Position numbers and translations under genes: made by a program. This document shows positions 1 through 12,009 of a DNA stretch of 64,000 nucleotides, one piece after another. Origin of the DNA: Chinchilla lanigera (Eukaryota > Chordata > Mammalia > Rodentia > Chinchillidae); NCBI RefSeq assembly GCF_000276665.1, contig NW_004955437.1, positions 5,506,515-5,570,514 of the forward strand, given 5' to 3'. The notes below the pieces were generated by a model. It saw only the letters and a program-made list of their open reading frames with translations, ran no database searches and was not told where the DNA came from. Each line of letters begins with the position of its first letter. Positions within the stretch are counted from its first letter, which is position 1.

Positions 1-924
1 AGAAAGAATGCATTCGTTGTTCAGGTAATTGGTAGTAACTGATGGTAATTTCAAGTAATTAAACACTAATTAATTCAATGAGTCAGTAATGTATTTATTT
101 ATGGTATCTGTGTTTGTTCCCTTATAAATATTGTTATTACTTTTGTCAGGCAATTAAAATCCACTGGGGAAGTCACCGAGGTCCCAGGAGGGTGTGGTGG
201 GATCAAGGTTGGGTGAAGGTCAAGGGTTGGCGCTCATGTGGGGCGGGCGCATTGAAGTGGACACTGGAGCTTGGTGTGTGTTCAGCTGGTGTTGGTTTGG
301 GGTTGGGGATTAAGAAACTCCATCACAAAATCCTTTCCAGTGTCTCAGCTCCTCTTGTCTTCCCCTCACCAACCTGAAAGTATTCTCTTCAGGGTGTAAT
401 ACTCAGGTGTTGAGTATTGGGCGTGGGACATCCTCCCCACCCTGACTTCTTTTCCAAAAGAACAGCAAAGTCTCGTGTCTTTGCTTCTTTGCCTGAAGAC
501 CTGACCCCCTTGGTATGTGACCACCCAATTCTGGGTTGGGTAGAAGATGGTGACGGAGGAGGAAGGGGACCCTGAAGGAACCAGGGCAGGACCTGAACTC
601 CTGAGAGGAGGCGGAACTGGAAGGCAGGCTGAACGCGGAAAAGGGTAACCCCAGACTTTGGGGGTCTTGATGACTCTGGGTGAGACAGAAAAGGGTCTGT
701 GTCCCACAGATGGCTTGGTCTGGACGGACAGAGCGACGGCAGCACAGAATCACTGTTCTCATCGTCCTAGATTCCCAACCATACTCCCCCAACACCTTCA
801 AGCCTTAGGATTTCGGAGGCTGCAGTGTGTAAGAAATCTCCTCTCTCTTTGAGAGTCCTCTAGGACTATGACTCCCCTTCCCTGGGTAGCCTTTCCCCCA
901 CAGAATGGCAGTAGGGAGGCATCA

Positions 925-1055
925 AGGCACTGGGGTTAAATGGCATGGAGTCAGATTCTGGCTGTGATGTACTGGGCAAGTTACTTGACATCTCTGTGCC
1001 TCAGTTTTCTCATCTGTGCAGTGGGAATGAAACTATCCCTGCCCCACGGAGTTGC
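925..1055 (+). repeat. MIR SINE fragment
   Basis: Contains the conserved MIR core order: ...CTGGCTGTGATGTACTGGG, then a GCAAGTTACTTGACATCTCT-like block, then CCTCAGTTTTCTCATCTGTG. It is an ancient tRNA-derived SINE in sense orientation. Confidence 0.85.
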
Positions 1056-1431
1056 TTGACCTCATCTCTAACCTTCCAGAATCTTCTTTACCCATTGTCC
1101 TGACAAGGAATGGTCTTTCCTGGGGCGCCGAGCCTTCCTACTTCTCTTCACAGGGTTGACGTGGACATCTTCTTGGTGGCAGACCTGTCCTCTCGACCCC
1201 CAAATAATTGGCCGAGAGTTCTATTTCCTTGGCTCCTACCTCTTCTGCTGCCCAGCTCTGGCCAGGTGCAGCTGCACCATGAACTCCAGCTTCCGGCCTC
1301 TTACTGTGTCACTGTGATCATGCCATGGCCACCGTCTGTCTGTCTGTCTCTCTTTCTGTCTTCATCATCTCTCCCGTTTCCCACCTTCCCCTCCCCTCTC
1401 CCTCTTTGTTCTGTCTCCCTTAATTAGCCAC

Positions 1432-1600
1432 ACTCTGGAAGCGAAGTGTTTTTATTATGTTTTATTTATTGAATGGCTTTACGTTTCCTGTTCTTAATTT
1501 AAAAGGCAGATCGATAAAATGCTTTATATTCCTTGCTTAAAACAAAACAAAGCTAAGTTAAGTTGCGCTTTGTTCATGTGGCTCTGACTTTTTTTTTCTT
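1432..1600. promoter_or_regulatory. AT-rich candidate conserved non-coding element
   Basis: An abrupt AT-rich block (TTTTATTATGTTTTATTTATTG..., GATCGATAAAATGC, AAACAAAACAAAGC) in GC-richer surroundings and without SINE structure. It includes a GATCGATAAA HOX/FOX-like site. Function is speculative. Confidence 0.2.
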
Positions 1601-1687
1601 TTCTCCTTGGGAGAAAAGGTTCTTCATCCACACGCTCTTGATTGACAAGAACAGTTAACTCCCCCGGGCTCGTTCTCTCGGGGAGCT

Positions 1688-1930
1688 ATTGGGTAAGCGG
1701 CAATTGAGTCCCCGCTGTGGGCCTGGCGCTGTGCTCGACTCACAGAGCCTAGTGATGGCAGAAAGCAGTGTTCCTGCCCTCAAGAGGCTCCTGTCTTGCT
1801 GGGAAATGGACCCGGCCCTGCTGTGTGCTAGGAAGGGCGAGAGGTGGTGTGTCGGTGTGGATAGTGCTGCCCAGGGTGTAGGGAGACAGGCGTGGAAGGC
1901 TTCCTAGGCTGACACTTCAGAGGAGAACAA
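1688..1930 (-). repeat. L2-like LINE fragment (antisense)
   Basis: Resembles the degraded antisense series 'tgtgggcctggcgctgtgct', '..cctgccctcaagaggctcctg', 'gcttcctaggctgacac' typical of old L2-related sequence. Highly diverged, so the class is tentative. Confidence 0.45.
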
Positions 1931-3484
1931 TGCTTTGATTCCAGCTCACCCAGTGCAGGGTTGAGAGGTTTTCAGGAGCAGTAGCAGGACGCCGGGTGCA
2001 CTGGGGAGCAGGTTACTGCTGTGCGCAGCTGGGAGACGGGACAGCACGCCTCATTTATCCCAAATGAACGGTGAGGGAGGTGGGTGTTTATTCTCCCGTC
2101 AACCACCGCCCATCATAGGCCATGGTTCCCAGCGCTCCTCCTTCAAGCATAGAAATGTGGCCTCTGGCGGCTGAGAGTTGGACTGGCGCTCACCGAAGTG
2201 GCAAGATGGAGGGATGCGGGAGGGGTACTAACATCACCAGCCACTGCAGACATTGGGCAGTGAGGGGTATTCCAGACAGACAGAAAATGTGACCAGGGCA
2301 AAGGAAGCAGCGACCCCAGGAGCCCACACGTAGCTCCAGATGGTTCCAAAAATCAAATCTGGGAAACCTGAGTTTGCATTGGCTGGACAACTGTTTCCTC
2401 ACCAGTAGAAGTGATCCAAACACCTTCCCTACTCATCCAAGGAGATTTGCACAAAGACCTCAGCTGAACCCTGCAGAACAGGGCCCAATTCAGCCCTTTT
2501 TTTGAAATCCTCTACCACACCTCCCGCCAGCCTGCCAGGCCCTCGGTATGCACGGCTATTTATGATGTCCTGTCGATATCTGTCTTGGCGGAGGACCGTG
2601 GAGGGGACGGATGGAGCCTGGGGTCCTATCCATCAGTCACTTGGCTGCAATCTCTAAAGAGATTTTAATTGTGAGCTCAGACTCACTCCAGTCACCAGCG
2701 GGGCCCGCCGCCTCTGTCTCTTTACCAGTGGGGTGGGGGAGCACAGGCCCGCTGTGGTTTACCAAACGGACGTCTGGTAGCAGCGCTGAGGAAATATTTG
2801 CTGCCATGAAACAATGTGCCTGGCAGAAAGCAATCGCCCTAAATCGCCCCCTGACAGCCAGCCGCCTGCACTCCACCGGGGGCTCCATCCACCACTCTGC
2901 AGCTTTCTCTCCTGACTGCTACCCTTGTGCCTGCCCGGGGAACGAGGAAGGTGGCCTCACACCCACACAGGAGGAGACAGGCAGGGGCACCACTCTCTCG
3001 CTTCTGGACCCTGAGGGAGAGGGAGCTGTAGGGTAACTCAGAAGCAGGAGAGAGGGAGCCCCGGGGCAGGCAGACCTGTGCCAGGCCCTCCCCTGCAAGC
3101 AGACACAGAGGCACGCGGAGAGCTGCTTGAGGCTGAAGGGCGAGTTGAAATGGGAACCACAAGCTTTGGTCTTCCGGGTTTTTGCACAAGGTTTTGTCTT
3201 TGGATGTCTCACTACCCGTCTTTCCTATGCTGGTTCGGGGCTGGGTGCTTTGCTGCCAAGATGAGCCCTAGGGGAAATGACCTGCTTCCAAGGGCTTGTG
3301 GCTCTGGGTGGGTTTAGGCGGCTCCCTCTCCTAGAGGTGGCCACAATCTTTTCCCCACCCGTGAGGTAGGAAAGTGTATGTCTTGATAAAAGGAGAATCT
3401 GGGGGCAGGGAGGAAGAAGGGTGTGTGTGCTGGCAGTCGGGAAAGACTGGGAAAGAGTCCATAAGGAGCTTCCTGGCCTGCCTT

Positions 3485-3690
3485 CCTGTGCGCATGCCCT
3501 TTGACCCAGCGAGCCCATTTTTGTGGAATTTGCCCAACGGAGACAACACAAAACAGAACCATTAGCCCGCAAAAATGGAGCATTTGATATCTAGTGCCAC
3601 ATCGCTGGTGACAGCAAAAAAAAAAAAAAAAACAAACACACAGAAATTCGAATATCCACAAATAGGTGCATGAGCTCCCTTGGTCTGCCA
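3485..3690 (+). repeat. Ancient L1 3'-region fragment
   Basis: Shows the L1 series 'CTTTGACCCAGCGAGCCC', then GGTGACAGCAAAAA, then AATATCCACAAATAGG, corresponding to the mammal-wide L1 stretch 'tgacccagcaattcc ... aatagcaaaa ... aatgtccatcaatagg'. An 18-base A-run (about 3,615-3,632) sits inside. Confidence 0.65.
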
Positions 3691-4683
3691 ATCCTAGAAA
3701 GAGAGAAATTGTGGGGGGACTTCCGGGAGGGGCCACTGTTCTGAGGAGTTTCCCACACGGAGGAGCGGGAGGGGAGGAGGGAGCCTGGGTTCTGCGTGTG
3801 TGACCCTGCAAGTCTGCAGTGGGTGACACAAAGTGGATCCCCATGTACAGTACTCATTCAGGAAGGCAGTGGCCTCTTGGGAGCTCCCCTGGGCCCCTCA
3901 TGAAAAGTCAAGGGGCACTGAGCCCCCTCTGCCTCAAACTGTAAGTCTCTGGGAGAAAAGTGGCTGAGCTCCTGGGTCCTCTGGCTTCTACTTTGTCTGG
4001 AATCAGCCTTCTATTCAATGACACCTTCTGAACCAGATCACCTGGCCATCAGAACCTGGTGGGCAGACTCTGCTTTGGACGCACAAATGTGCACACACAC
4101 ACGTGAACACACACATATCGCTACCACCACACAACAAACATGCTCAGTGACATCTGGAAGAAGGGAGGTCAGAGGGAAGCACAGAGGATTATGGGAAGGT
4201 TCTGTGCCTCTCTTGGGGAGGTTGGGAGAGCTGGGAGGACAGCCGGCTGGAGGAGTCTCTAGTCCTCCTGAGTCTGAGGCTGCAGGGGGCAGTGGCAGGT
4301 GGCTCTTCATTCTGCCGCCTGGTCCTTGCTCCTGCGACTGAGTAGTAAAGGCCAAGCCTGACTGCTCCTGCCGTCCCTCCGTCTGTGAGTGGGAGTGGGG
4401 GACACATGGAACCTGAAGCCTGCTGTATCCCAGAGGGACCTCCTGAAGGCTTGTGCCTGCGTCCTCTGGCACATGTGGAGCTCAGCAAAGGCTGGGAGTT
4501 GCTGTGGAGGGGCCCTGGCCCTGCCCAACTCTGCTGTCCGAGTTCTCTCAGCTGGTGGGGGTGGGGGCTCGAAGAGACCGGAAGAGGCTTCCTGCCTGGC
4601 CTCTGTCCCCACCCCAAATTGCCTCCTTCACCTTTCCCAGGTTGTGTTTACCTTGGCCTCCTCCCCCTGCCCTGTTCTCCCAG

Positions 4684-4853
4684 CCGATCTGATTGCTGTA
4701 ATTAGTTAATCAGTAACTGGCATAATTTCCCCCTGATTAATGCAGGAATAATCACCCGCCAGGACTGCCAGCAATTTGCTTATCAGAGTCACTTTGAAAC
4801 AGCTTTGAAAATGAACGATTGGCACCTTCCTCAGGGTTAAAATTAGAGCCCAT
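4684..4853. promoter_or_regulatory. Homeodomain-site-rich candidate enhancer
   Basis: Compact AT-rich island with GTAATTAGTTAATCAGTAA, then CCTGATTAATGCAGGAATAATC, CTTATCAGAGTCAC and two CTTTGAAA(A/C) boxes (TCF/LEF-like). TAATTA and TGATTAAT are homeodomain core sites; GGATTA/TAATC is OTX/PITX-like. No repeat family is recognisable and the flanks are GC-rich. Site content is seen; enhancer activity is inferred. Confidence 0.35.
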
Positions 4854-5197
4854 GGAGGCCGCCCTCTACCGTGGGCTTGGGCGTCTGGGCGGGCCAGGCG
4901 GGGCTGCGGGGAGCACCCCGCCCAACTTGTCTGGGGCTCCCCAGCCCCATATCTGGCTGACTCCAAAAATTATTTGCTGAGGGGAAACTAGAAACTGCCC
5001 CAGGCCCAATGTGCTGGAGGGGCACCAAGGGAGATGGGTGGGGTGCAGGGGCTCCCTTAGGACAAAGCTGGTGGTAAGGAGACCCGGATGGAAGTCTATA
5101 CCAGGCTAGGAGGGATGAGCTGTTGATAAAGGTGCATAGTGATTGTAAAATAGGATCACACTGGCCTGGAGTAGAACAACCAAACTACTTATTTATT

Positions 5198-5400
5198 TAT
5201 GGGTACTGGATATGGAGCCCAGGCGCCTGCACATGCTTGGCAAATGCTCTACCACTGAGCTATATTCCCCGCCCCTTTTTATTGTTTTTACTTTGAAACA
5301 GGCTCACCAAGTTACTCAGGCTGAGCTCAAACTTTCCATCCTCCTGCCTCAGCCTCCTGAGGTAGCTGGGATGACAGGCATGTGCAACCGTGTCTGGCCT
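5198..5400 (-). repeat. B4-type SINE (ID-B1 fusion), antisense
   Basis: On the + strand an antisense ID half (GGTACTGGATATGGAGCCC ... CACTGAGCTATATTCCCCGCCCC) is followed by an antisense B1 half (TTGAAACAGGCTCACC ... CCTCAGCCTCCTGAG ... CTGGGATGACAGGC). This order is that of a reversed B4 element. Confidence 0.8.
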
Positions 5401-6331
5401 CCCAAGCTAAATTCTTTACATACATTACTTCATTTAAACCTTACGGGATAGTAAACATTTAACGAGCATGCCCTGCTCACAGGGACTGTCTTTATTTTAG
5501 CAATTGTACTTCTAATTTTATGGAAAATTTCACGCAAAGAGCAAATCGCCATAAGGAACCACCCCCAGTTTGTACAATCATCCATAGTTTCCTAATCTCA
5601 TTCCATCCATTCGAAGCCCTGTCCTTGTACTTGATGTGATCTAGGAGGCACTTTGTAAACCTGTTTCCAGGCACCGTGCTGCTTCCCCTGAGGTGGGGGT
5701 GACAAGGCCATCTGTATGGGGGTGATTGGGATGGCTTAATGGCGTCCTATGTGGTCAGTGTTAGGTCACTCTATAGATGTTGGTTATTACTCTTATAGAA
5801 GTGAGGGTTCCTTTGTTTGCTTGTTTAAATCTCCTAGAGGAGAAACAAATGACAGAGTGAGGACATAAGCAGGTTCAGTGTACACTGGTTACTTGCCCAA
5901 GCCTCTGGGGACCAAGTCACGAGAAGCAGGTTTATTTATTAATTACAGACAGGCAGCAAGGGGCAACTGAAGCCTCGGATTTGTGATGAGCTGGTTTCCC
6001 CCAGACTCAACTCCCCCCAGAAAGCAACCTGTTCTGATTTTTTGTACCCTGAATGTCCCCTTATTCCCTGGGCTGACCTGTGGACAGATGCTAACCTGAT
6101 TCTAGCAGAGGCTTGAACAGAGCCCGGAGTGTGCTGGGCCATCCTCCAGCGTCAGGGTAACGCAGCACATTCCACAGTTATTCTTTAGAACTACGAGGAA
6201 GAAAGGGGGAACCGGGTGGATGCAAAGCCGGCTGGAGAACTGCGCCGAGCTGGGGCCCCGGGGAACCTCCAGGCGCGGGCACACGCTTCACAGACAGCGA
6301 TGGGGCGGGAGAGGGACAGGCGGGGGAGACT

Positions 6332-6402
6332 TTGGTGCTGGGGACGGAGCCCAGGACCTCATGCCTGCTAAACATGGGCTCTGCCCTTAAGCTACACCCC
6401 AC
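6332..6402 (-). repeat. ID SINE, antisense
   Basis: Antisense tRNA-like unit: GGTGCTGGGGACGGAGCCC, then AGGACCTCATGCCTGC, then CTTAAGCTACACCCCA. The A and B boxes are degenerate, so it is an old copy. Confidence 0.7.
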
Positions 6403-6565
6403 CCCCCATGGTCATTAACATTCTGGCGGGCACCAGTGGAGCTGAGACTGGGGACCAAGGGATGAATCAGAGGGGAAGGATCGTCAGAGTTGAGCTGTGC
6501 CGCACCCAGTGTGTTTTGTTCGGTTCATGGAGTCCAAGGGGATCTCTCCGCTGGCTTGAATTGCT

Positions 6566-6642
6566 AAAGAGAGAGAGAGTGGGAGAGAGGGGGAGAGAGA
6601 GACAGAGAGGGAGAGAGAGGGAGAGAGAGGGAGAGAGAGGCA
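6566..6642 (+). repeat. (GA)n / GAGAGG simple repeat
   Basis: Purine-only tract of GAGAGA and GGGAGAGA units with one GACA interruption. Confidence 0.9.
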
Positions 6643-6947
6643 GGCAATCGGGAAATTAGGGGAGTAGTTCTAATTCTCTGAGAAGTCCTCATGGCATCAA
6701 CCCAGGGAGATCTGCAGTCTCTCAGGTGCTCTGGGGTGCTGTGCTCTGGGGCGCCACGTTGTTGAATTTGCTCCCCGTGTTGCTGCTGGGCCCTGAAGGA
6801 GGCGAGGGAAGGTGCTGCCCCTCACAGGGAGCCCGCAGCCCGGATGCATCTCCATGAGTCAAGCAGCTATCTATGCCCAGAAAAGCGTGAGCACGCAGCA
6901 AGGCGCGGGTGTCCGCGCCAGCTCCCGGGCCTGGGGGCCTTGATCCT

Positions 6948-7012
6948 GCGCACGTGCGAGCCAACACGTGCGTGTGCGTGCACGTGCCTGCACACGCGTG
7001 CGCACTCACGCT
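6948..7012. repeat. Alternating purine-pyrimidine tract (Z-DNA prone)
   Basis: A near-continuous GC/AC alternation: GCGCACGTGCG, CACGTGCGTGTGCGTGCACG, CACACGCGTGCGCAC. It holds several CACGTG E-boxes and an ACGCGT site. CG/CA alternation of this length is a classical Z-forming sequence. Confidence 0.6.
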
Positions 7013-7149
7013 CCCGCCTTGCAAATGAGCTGTCCTGGGCGCACACCGTCTTGTTTTGTTTTTTTTTTTTAGTTTTGGTAGGCCGCCCACTGTCAAGGAG
7101 CTCCTGCGGCGGAGAAGCCTTTGTCAGGGCGAGAAAGAAGAAGAATTAA

Positions 7150-7262
7150 TTTAGTAACATTTCTGTGAAACAGGTGAGACTGTGTGACTGGCTGCATTGT
7201 GAAGTAATTCAAACTCCACAAAAGAATTTTCAAGCGGGCTTTATATTCAAAGAAGGGAGCCG
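7150..7262. promoter_or_regulatory. Candidate non-coding element
   Basis: An AT-rich, non-repeat block (TTAGTAACATTTCTGTGAAA, GTAATTCAAACTCCACAAAAG, TTTATATTCAAAGAAGGG) directly after a T-run at 7,060. Only base composition supports it. Confidence 0.15.
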
Positions 7263-8137
7263 TCTGTGCACGGCGGCTCCCACCGGCCAATTTGCAGAGT
7301 GAGTTCAGCGGGAGTGAGTGTGCTTCCCCCAGCCCACATGGTGGGGGGTCCCTGGACAGGGAACTCGGCTCGCCCCCTTCTCTGGCACGGCACTGGCACT
7401 GTGAGGTCATTTCCGGCCTTTGGAACACTTCATCCTCTGCCCCTTGCAGACTCTGAGCTCCTCCACTTTTCCCCCTTCGTCTCCTTTGCCAGGTCCTTGC
7501 TTGATGCGTCCCTTGACCGCAGGTAGTCCCGGAGACCCTGTCCTTAGCAGAGCGCGAGTTCCATGCCACATGTCCTCTTGCGCATGCTCTTTGATCATCT
7601 CGTCTTCTTTTTATCACCGAGCAGATAATTCCCAGTAAATCCCCTACCCTTTGTCCTGATCTCTCTCCAGGGACGCCAGACAGCAGTTCCCCTCGTGTCC
7701 TGGACACTTCTACTAGGTTCTCCTGCTGGAGACTCAAATTCAATTTGTCTGTATCCATCTGTGAGAATCTTCCTCTGCAAATTAGATTATCCTTCTGCGA
7801 TCCCTAGCCGTCCACCGCACAGCTGCCCCTTCTGTCCCCCAGCCCAGAAATGTGGGAGCCACATCCTGCTCCCGCCTAACCATGTGGTCTTCTGAAGGTC
7901 TCTGCCTTCTGCCCTCCAATCCCACCGGCCACCTCCCTGCTGGAGCCTCGGTCCTGATACCTCCTCCTCCTCCCGTCCACCCCTCCAAACCTGCGCTAAG
8001 GTGGACAGTCCAGACCACTTAGGAAAGTTCCATGGTTGGTCCCGACAACTTCTTCCACCTCATCTCCCTGCCTTCCCCCACCCTGGCGGTGAGCCCTCTG
8101 CCTCAGAGTCACCCGTTTCTCCCTACCCCATTCCTAC

Positions 8138-8171
<34 letters not shown>
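8138..8171 (+). repeat. (GT)n microsatellite
   Basis: TG dinucleotide tract with one TT interruption, abutting an antisense ID element. Confidence 0.9.
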
Positions 8172-8241
8172 GCTGGGAATCGAACCCAGAGCCTCACACG
8201 TGCTAGGCAAGTGCTCTAGCACTGAGCTACACTCCCAGCCC
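8171..8241 (-). repeat. ID SINE, antisense
   Basis: TGCTGGGAATCGAACCCAGA, then CACACGTGCTAGGCAAGTGC, then CACTGAGCTACACTCCCAGC: an antisense ID core with both polymerase III box regions still readable. Confidence 0.85.
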
Positions 8242-8350
8242 CTACTCCATTTTGTTAGTTAGCATTACATTCAGCTGAAATAATAAAGACTTCAAGTAAT
8301 GGTACTTTAAAATAGATATAGCTTCTTTCTCACATAAAAGTCCTGATGGA

Positions 8351-8503
8351 AGACAGGCATGTGGCACAGGCCTGTAATCCCAGCACTTGGGAGGCTGAGG
8401 CAGGAGGATCACTGTGAGTTCAAGGCCAGCTTGGGCTACGTAGTGAGTTCAAAGCCAGTCTGAACTACATAGTAAGACCCAGTCAAAAAAAATTTTTTTT
8501 AAA
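8351..8503 (+). repeat. B1 SINE with target-site duplication
   Basis: GCCTGTAATCCCAGCACTTG ... GGAGGATCACTGTGAGTTCA with an internal duplicated 'AGTGAGTTCAAAGCCAG' segment and an A-rich tail. It is flanked by AAAGTCCTGATGG (8,337-8,349) and AAAGTCCAGATGG (8,501-8,513), a 12/13 target-site duplication. Confidence 0.9.
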
Positions 8504-9185
8504 GTCCAGATGGAGCTTTACGTCATAAGGTCTTTAGGATCAAGGCTTACTCTAGCTTACTGATTTGTCTACTGTTCCTCGTGCTCCAAGATGATGGCTA
8601 AGGCTCCAGCCATTACCTCTGCATTCTAAACATCAAAAAGGACAAGGCTGCTCCTAAGGAAATCTATTAGTACCATGGTGCATTTCCACTTGCATCCCGT
8701 GGACCGGTGGCAAAGAAGGGATATGAAATATAGTCTTTATTTTGAAGGAGGTACCTGGTTTAAACAATCTGATCTGAGATTATATGGCTATGAGAGAAAG
8801 GGCAAGAGGCTGTGGGGGGCACAACAAGAAGTCTTGATGTCCTCTGACCGAGGCCCATTCAAGTGACTCATCCTTCGAGGGACTCCTCATCCCCGAGCTG
8901 AATGAATTAGCTCTTCCTGTCTTTACTGGATCTACTCTGCCAACCGTGGCACTCGGGACAGGAGTGGGTCTCCTCACCCAGACTCGAGCCCTGGGGCAGG
9001 GGATGTGTCTTCCATGCCCTTGAGCCTCCTCTGGCCAGGAACCTGGGGCCAAAGGCTGCTCAGAGGGAGCTGGCCCTCCAGCACCAGGTCCTCCCTCCCC
9101 AGCGACCAGCGCTGCCGTCTTCCAGGCGCCGGGATCACAGCCTGTAGCTGGTGCCTACTGGTGTCAGTGTTTGTGCCTTATCTGT

Positions 9186-9370
9186 TTTATTTAGCAGCGC
9201 TTTACTGATGCACAATTTCTCCATCTTAAAGTTTTCTACTGTCGTCTAAGCTCAGTGACTTTTTACAGGCGTACCCACTTGTGTAAGCACCCCACCGAGC
9301 AAGAGAGGACATTTTTAGCACCTCCGATGGTGCTCTGGTGCCCCTCTTGGGGAACAACCCAGTGGAGTAC
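9186..9370 (-). repeat. Ancient L1 3' fragment
   Basis: Weak match to the antisense L1M series 'tttattgatgtataatt ... cacccatgtaaccac...': here TTTACTGATGCACAATTTC, then GTACCCACTTGTGTAAGCAC. Heavily diverged. Confidence 0.4.
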
Positions 9371-9489
9371 CCAGCATGCATAATATGTGCCTGGCTTCAT
9401 CGATGTCTGTGTTAACTGCAGCAACAACTGCCTGCTTGTGGCTGGGAAGAGACCAGGAGTCTGGGCTGGGAAGCATCTATCTCTGCAAC

Positions 9490-9690
9490 TGCAAGCCTTT
9501 CCCCAGTTCTCCATGCCCCACTCAAACTAGTCTTTCAGTTCCTCTAACTCATCATTCCTCATCCTGTGGCCTCAGGACCTTTGTACTTGACATTTTATCT
9601 TCCCAGAGTATGCCTTGTTCTCCACAGGTAGCCTATGGAATTCCTGTTTGGACCTGGAAGTCTCACTCATCATGAAGCTGTCCTTACCCC
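9490..9690 (+). repeat. L2 LINE 3' fragment
   Basis: CTCAGGACCTTTGTACTTGA and neighbouring blocks match the L2 'cctcagggcctttgcacttg' region, with a degraded continuation. Confidence 0.6.
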
Positions 9691-9974
9691 TACTTAGGCT
9701 GGGTTCTTCATTCCCATGGAAACTTAAATCTTTCCTTAGTTTTTTTCAGGACCCCTATGAGCAATAGAAGTGCCTAGCATTTTCATTTACAGAGTAGCTG
9801 TAGAAAGAGTCATTGTTCTTGTAGTTCTGCATTTCCTGTGGCAGTAGACATGCCCTAAAATAGCCCACAGTGCATCACGGTCTTATGGAATCCCTTCAGG
9901 GCCTGTCACTTGCTTCTTGTCAATAGATTATCTCAAAAGTGAAGGGGTTTAGTAGTTCCAAGTTAGTTCATTCT

Positions 9975-10525
9975 GAGTTAATTAAAAAGGTATATTATCC
10001 TGAACGGGATGATCAGAGGAAAGACTAGTCCAGAGACTAAATGAGGGACAGAGGTCTTCTTGGAGGTCAAGATTTTCCTGCTGACCTTGAAGAAGAAGCC
10101 ACCAAGCAAGGAAATTATTTCTGCTCCAGGATCTGAGTAGGCTTGGAAACAGATCTCTCTCCAGGCAAGACTCTGCTGGGGTCACAGTGCAGCAGACTTC
10201 CCCCATACTGGCAACTGATTTTATTTTTTATTTTCATTTTGACACTGGGTGTTGCTAAATTGCTAAGTTGCCCAGGCTAGACTCAAACATGGGCTCCTCC
10301 TGCCTCAGCCTTCCAGAGTACTACAATTATAGGCCAGTGTCACCACACCCATCTTAGCTGACATCTTGACATAGCTTTAGTGGTCCATGACCACAGGACC
10401 TAGGTACGCTGGGCTTGAAATTGTGATCTACAGAACCTGAGTTGAGGAATGTGTGTTGCTGTAAGCATCTAAGTATGTGGTAATTTGTTATGCAGCTATA
10501 GGTGACTGATACACGCACACTTACC
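9975..10525 (+). repeat. MaLR-type LTR fragment (MLT1-like), interrupted by SINE
   Basis: From TTATCCTGAACGGGATGATC through GGAAACAGATCTCTCTCC, and after an inserted SINE (10,218-10,355) from AGCTGACATCTTGACATAGC to AAGTATGTGGTAATTTGTTA and ATACAC. The last blocks match the recurrent 'ctgtgg taatttgtta .. cagc ... actaatacac' LTR end. The family is assigned from memory. It carries no coding part. Confidence 0.5.
10218..10355 (-). repeat. B1-type SINE, antisense, inside LTR
   Basis: TTTTGACACTGGGTGTTGC, AAGTTGCCCAGGCTAGACTC, CTCCTGCCTCAGCCTTCC, ending in CACCACACCCATC. The element splits the LTR-like repeat, so it is the younger of the two. Confidence 0.8.
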
Positions 10526-10659
10526 TCTAGACTGGCACAGGATATGAGCTCCTCCCTCTCTTCTGGCCTGAGCCTGGCACCGTCCTTGAAGCTGTTCCTT
10601 CTGAAGATGTTATTGTCAAGCTCCAGGCCCACATTCTCAAATGCTCATCAGACATTGTT

Positions 10660-11030
10660 TCTGGGCTGACTGTAGATTGAATAACCCAAAAAGATATCCT
10701 GGGGATACCTTGGGAATATAACCTTAGGGAATTAGACCCTAATCCAATGACCAGTACCCTAACAAGAAGAGGGGAATTTTGGACACAGATATGGAGAACA
10801 CCGTGTGTCTACAAGGGCAGAGATTGAATTGTTGGAGCCGTGCATCAAGCAGCACCAGATAGTTCTGGCGAGCACCGGAAGCTAAGAGTTGAGGAAGGAT
10901 TCTTCCTCCCTGTGGATGCCTTGGCTTTGAACTTTGAGCTTCCAGAACTGAAGGAGACTAAGGTTCGGTTGTTTGAAGCCATCCATGTTGATGGTGTTTG
11001 TTACAGAACCTTAGGCAGCCAGTATACGGT
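10660..11030 (+). repeat. Second MaLR-type LTR-like fragment
   Basis: TTGAATAACCCAAAAAGATA ... GAATTAGACCCTAATCCAAT ... GCTTCCAGAACTGAAGGAGA ... TGGTGTTTGTTACAGAACC. The order is the same as in other 'taacccccaaagatatc ... tccagaactg ... tttgttacag' LTRs. Tentative class. Confidence 0.45.
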
Positions 11031-12009
11031 TGGCGGGCCCCTTGAGCTTGACACCTGCCACACAGAGGGGATCACTCCTGCTCTAGCCCGTGCCTCTTGA
11101 GGGGACACTAATTCTGTCCCTGTCGTTCCCAGCTGGCCCTCGCCCACGCGCTCAAGACTGAACTCCATTGTCCTTCATTGTCTCACAGGCCATCGGCAAC
11201 CACGGGTGTTCTTTGGCTTCTCACTCGCGTGTCACCCTTCTCCTTCTCCCCTGCCTCTTGCTTCGTGTAGGCTTTAGACCCTCCTCCCAGTCTCTTTTGA
11301 CGCGTGCTCCAAACCGTCTCACACGGGGCTGAATAATTACTCTCCCGTAGTGTAGCTGTATGGTAATAAATACCCCACGGCCTCCAGCTGAAAACCAGAA
11401 CACGCCACCTCTGTAGGGGACCCGGCTGAGGGCCTACGGACCCCTTTACCTACCTTGCACAAGGGCCCGTTCCCCAGTGGCTGTGAGTGTTGACTGCCAA
11501 TGACTCCACCTGCGCCTTCTTTGGGGAACTGTCCTGACCCAAGGGGAGCCATGTTGTCAGGAAGTTATGCCCTGCCCCTGGGGTAGCCCACAGCCAATAG
11601 GGCACTAAAGCCAACTCCCTTGTCTCAAAGCAGGGCTGGGTCCGTGGTGAAATCCGTGCTCCAGAGCCCCCTGAGGTCGGCAGGACCCAGGCTGCCCCAG
11701 AGCCCGAACCCTTGCCCAGGGCCCTCCCCTGCAGCCCTGCTTCTTCCTTCCGGCTCTCTGAGAGCGTGTCCCCAAAATCACGTCCCTTGAGTGCTGTCAT
11801 ATGTGCTGTCTGCTTTAAGGCTCTTACCTAAGCCTCCTCAACAGAGCAATGGTGTCGCTTAGTAAAATCTGCACTCCTTCGCTGAGGTTGGCTGTGGTCA
11901 GCCCCAGAGCACCGATTTCTTAACCTTTTCCCCAAACCCCTCAGCCTCTGCCTTTGCTCTATGCTGGTGCTGAGCATGGTGCATTCTGAGGGGGACCCCT
12001 CAGGGCCTT

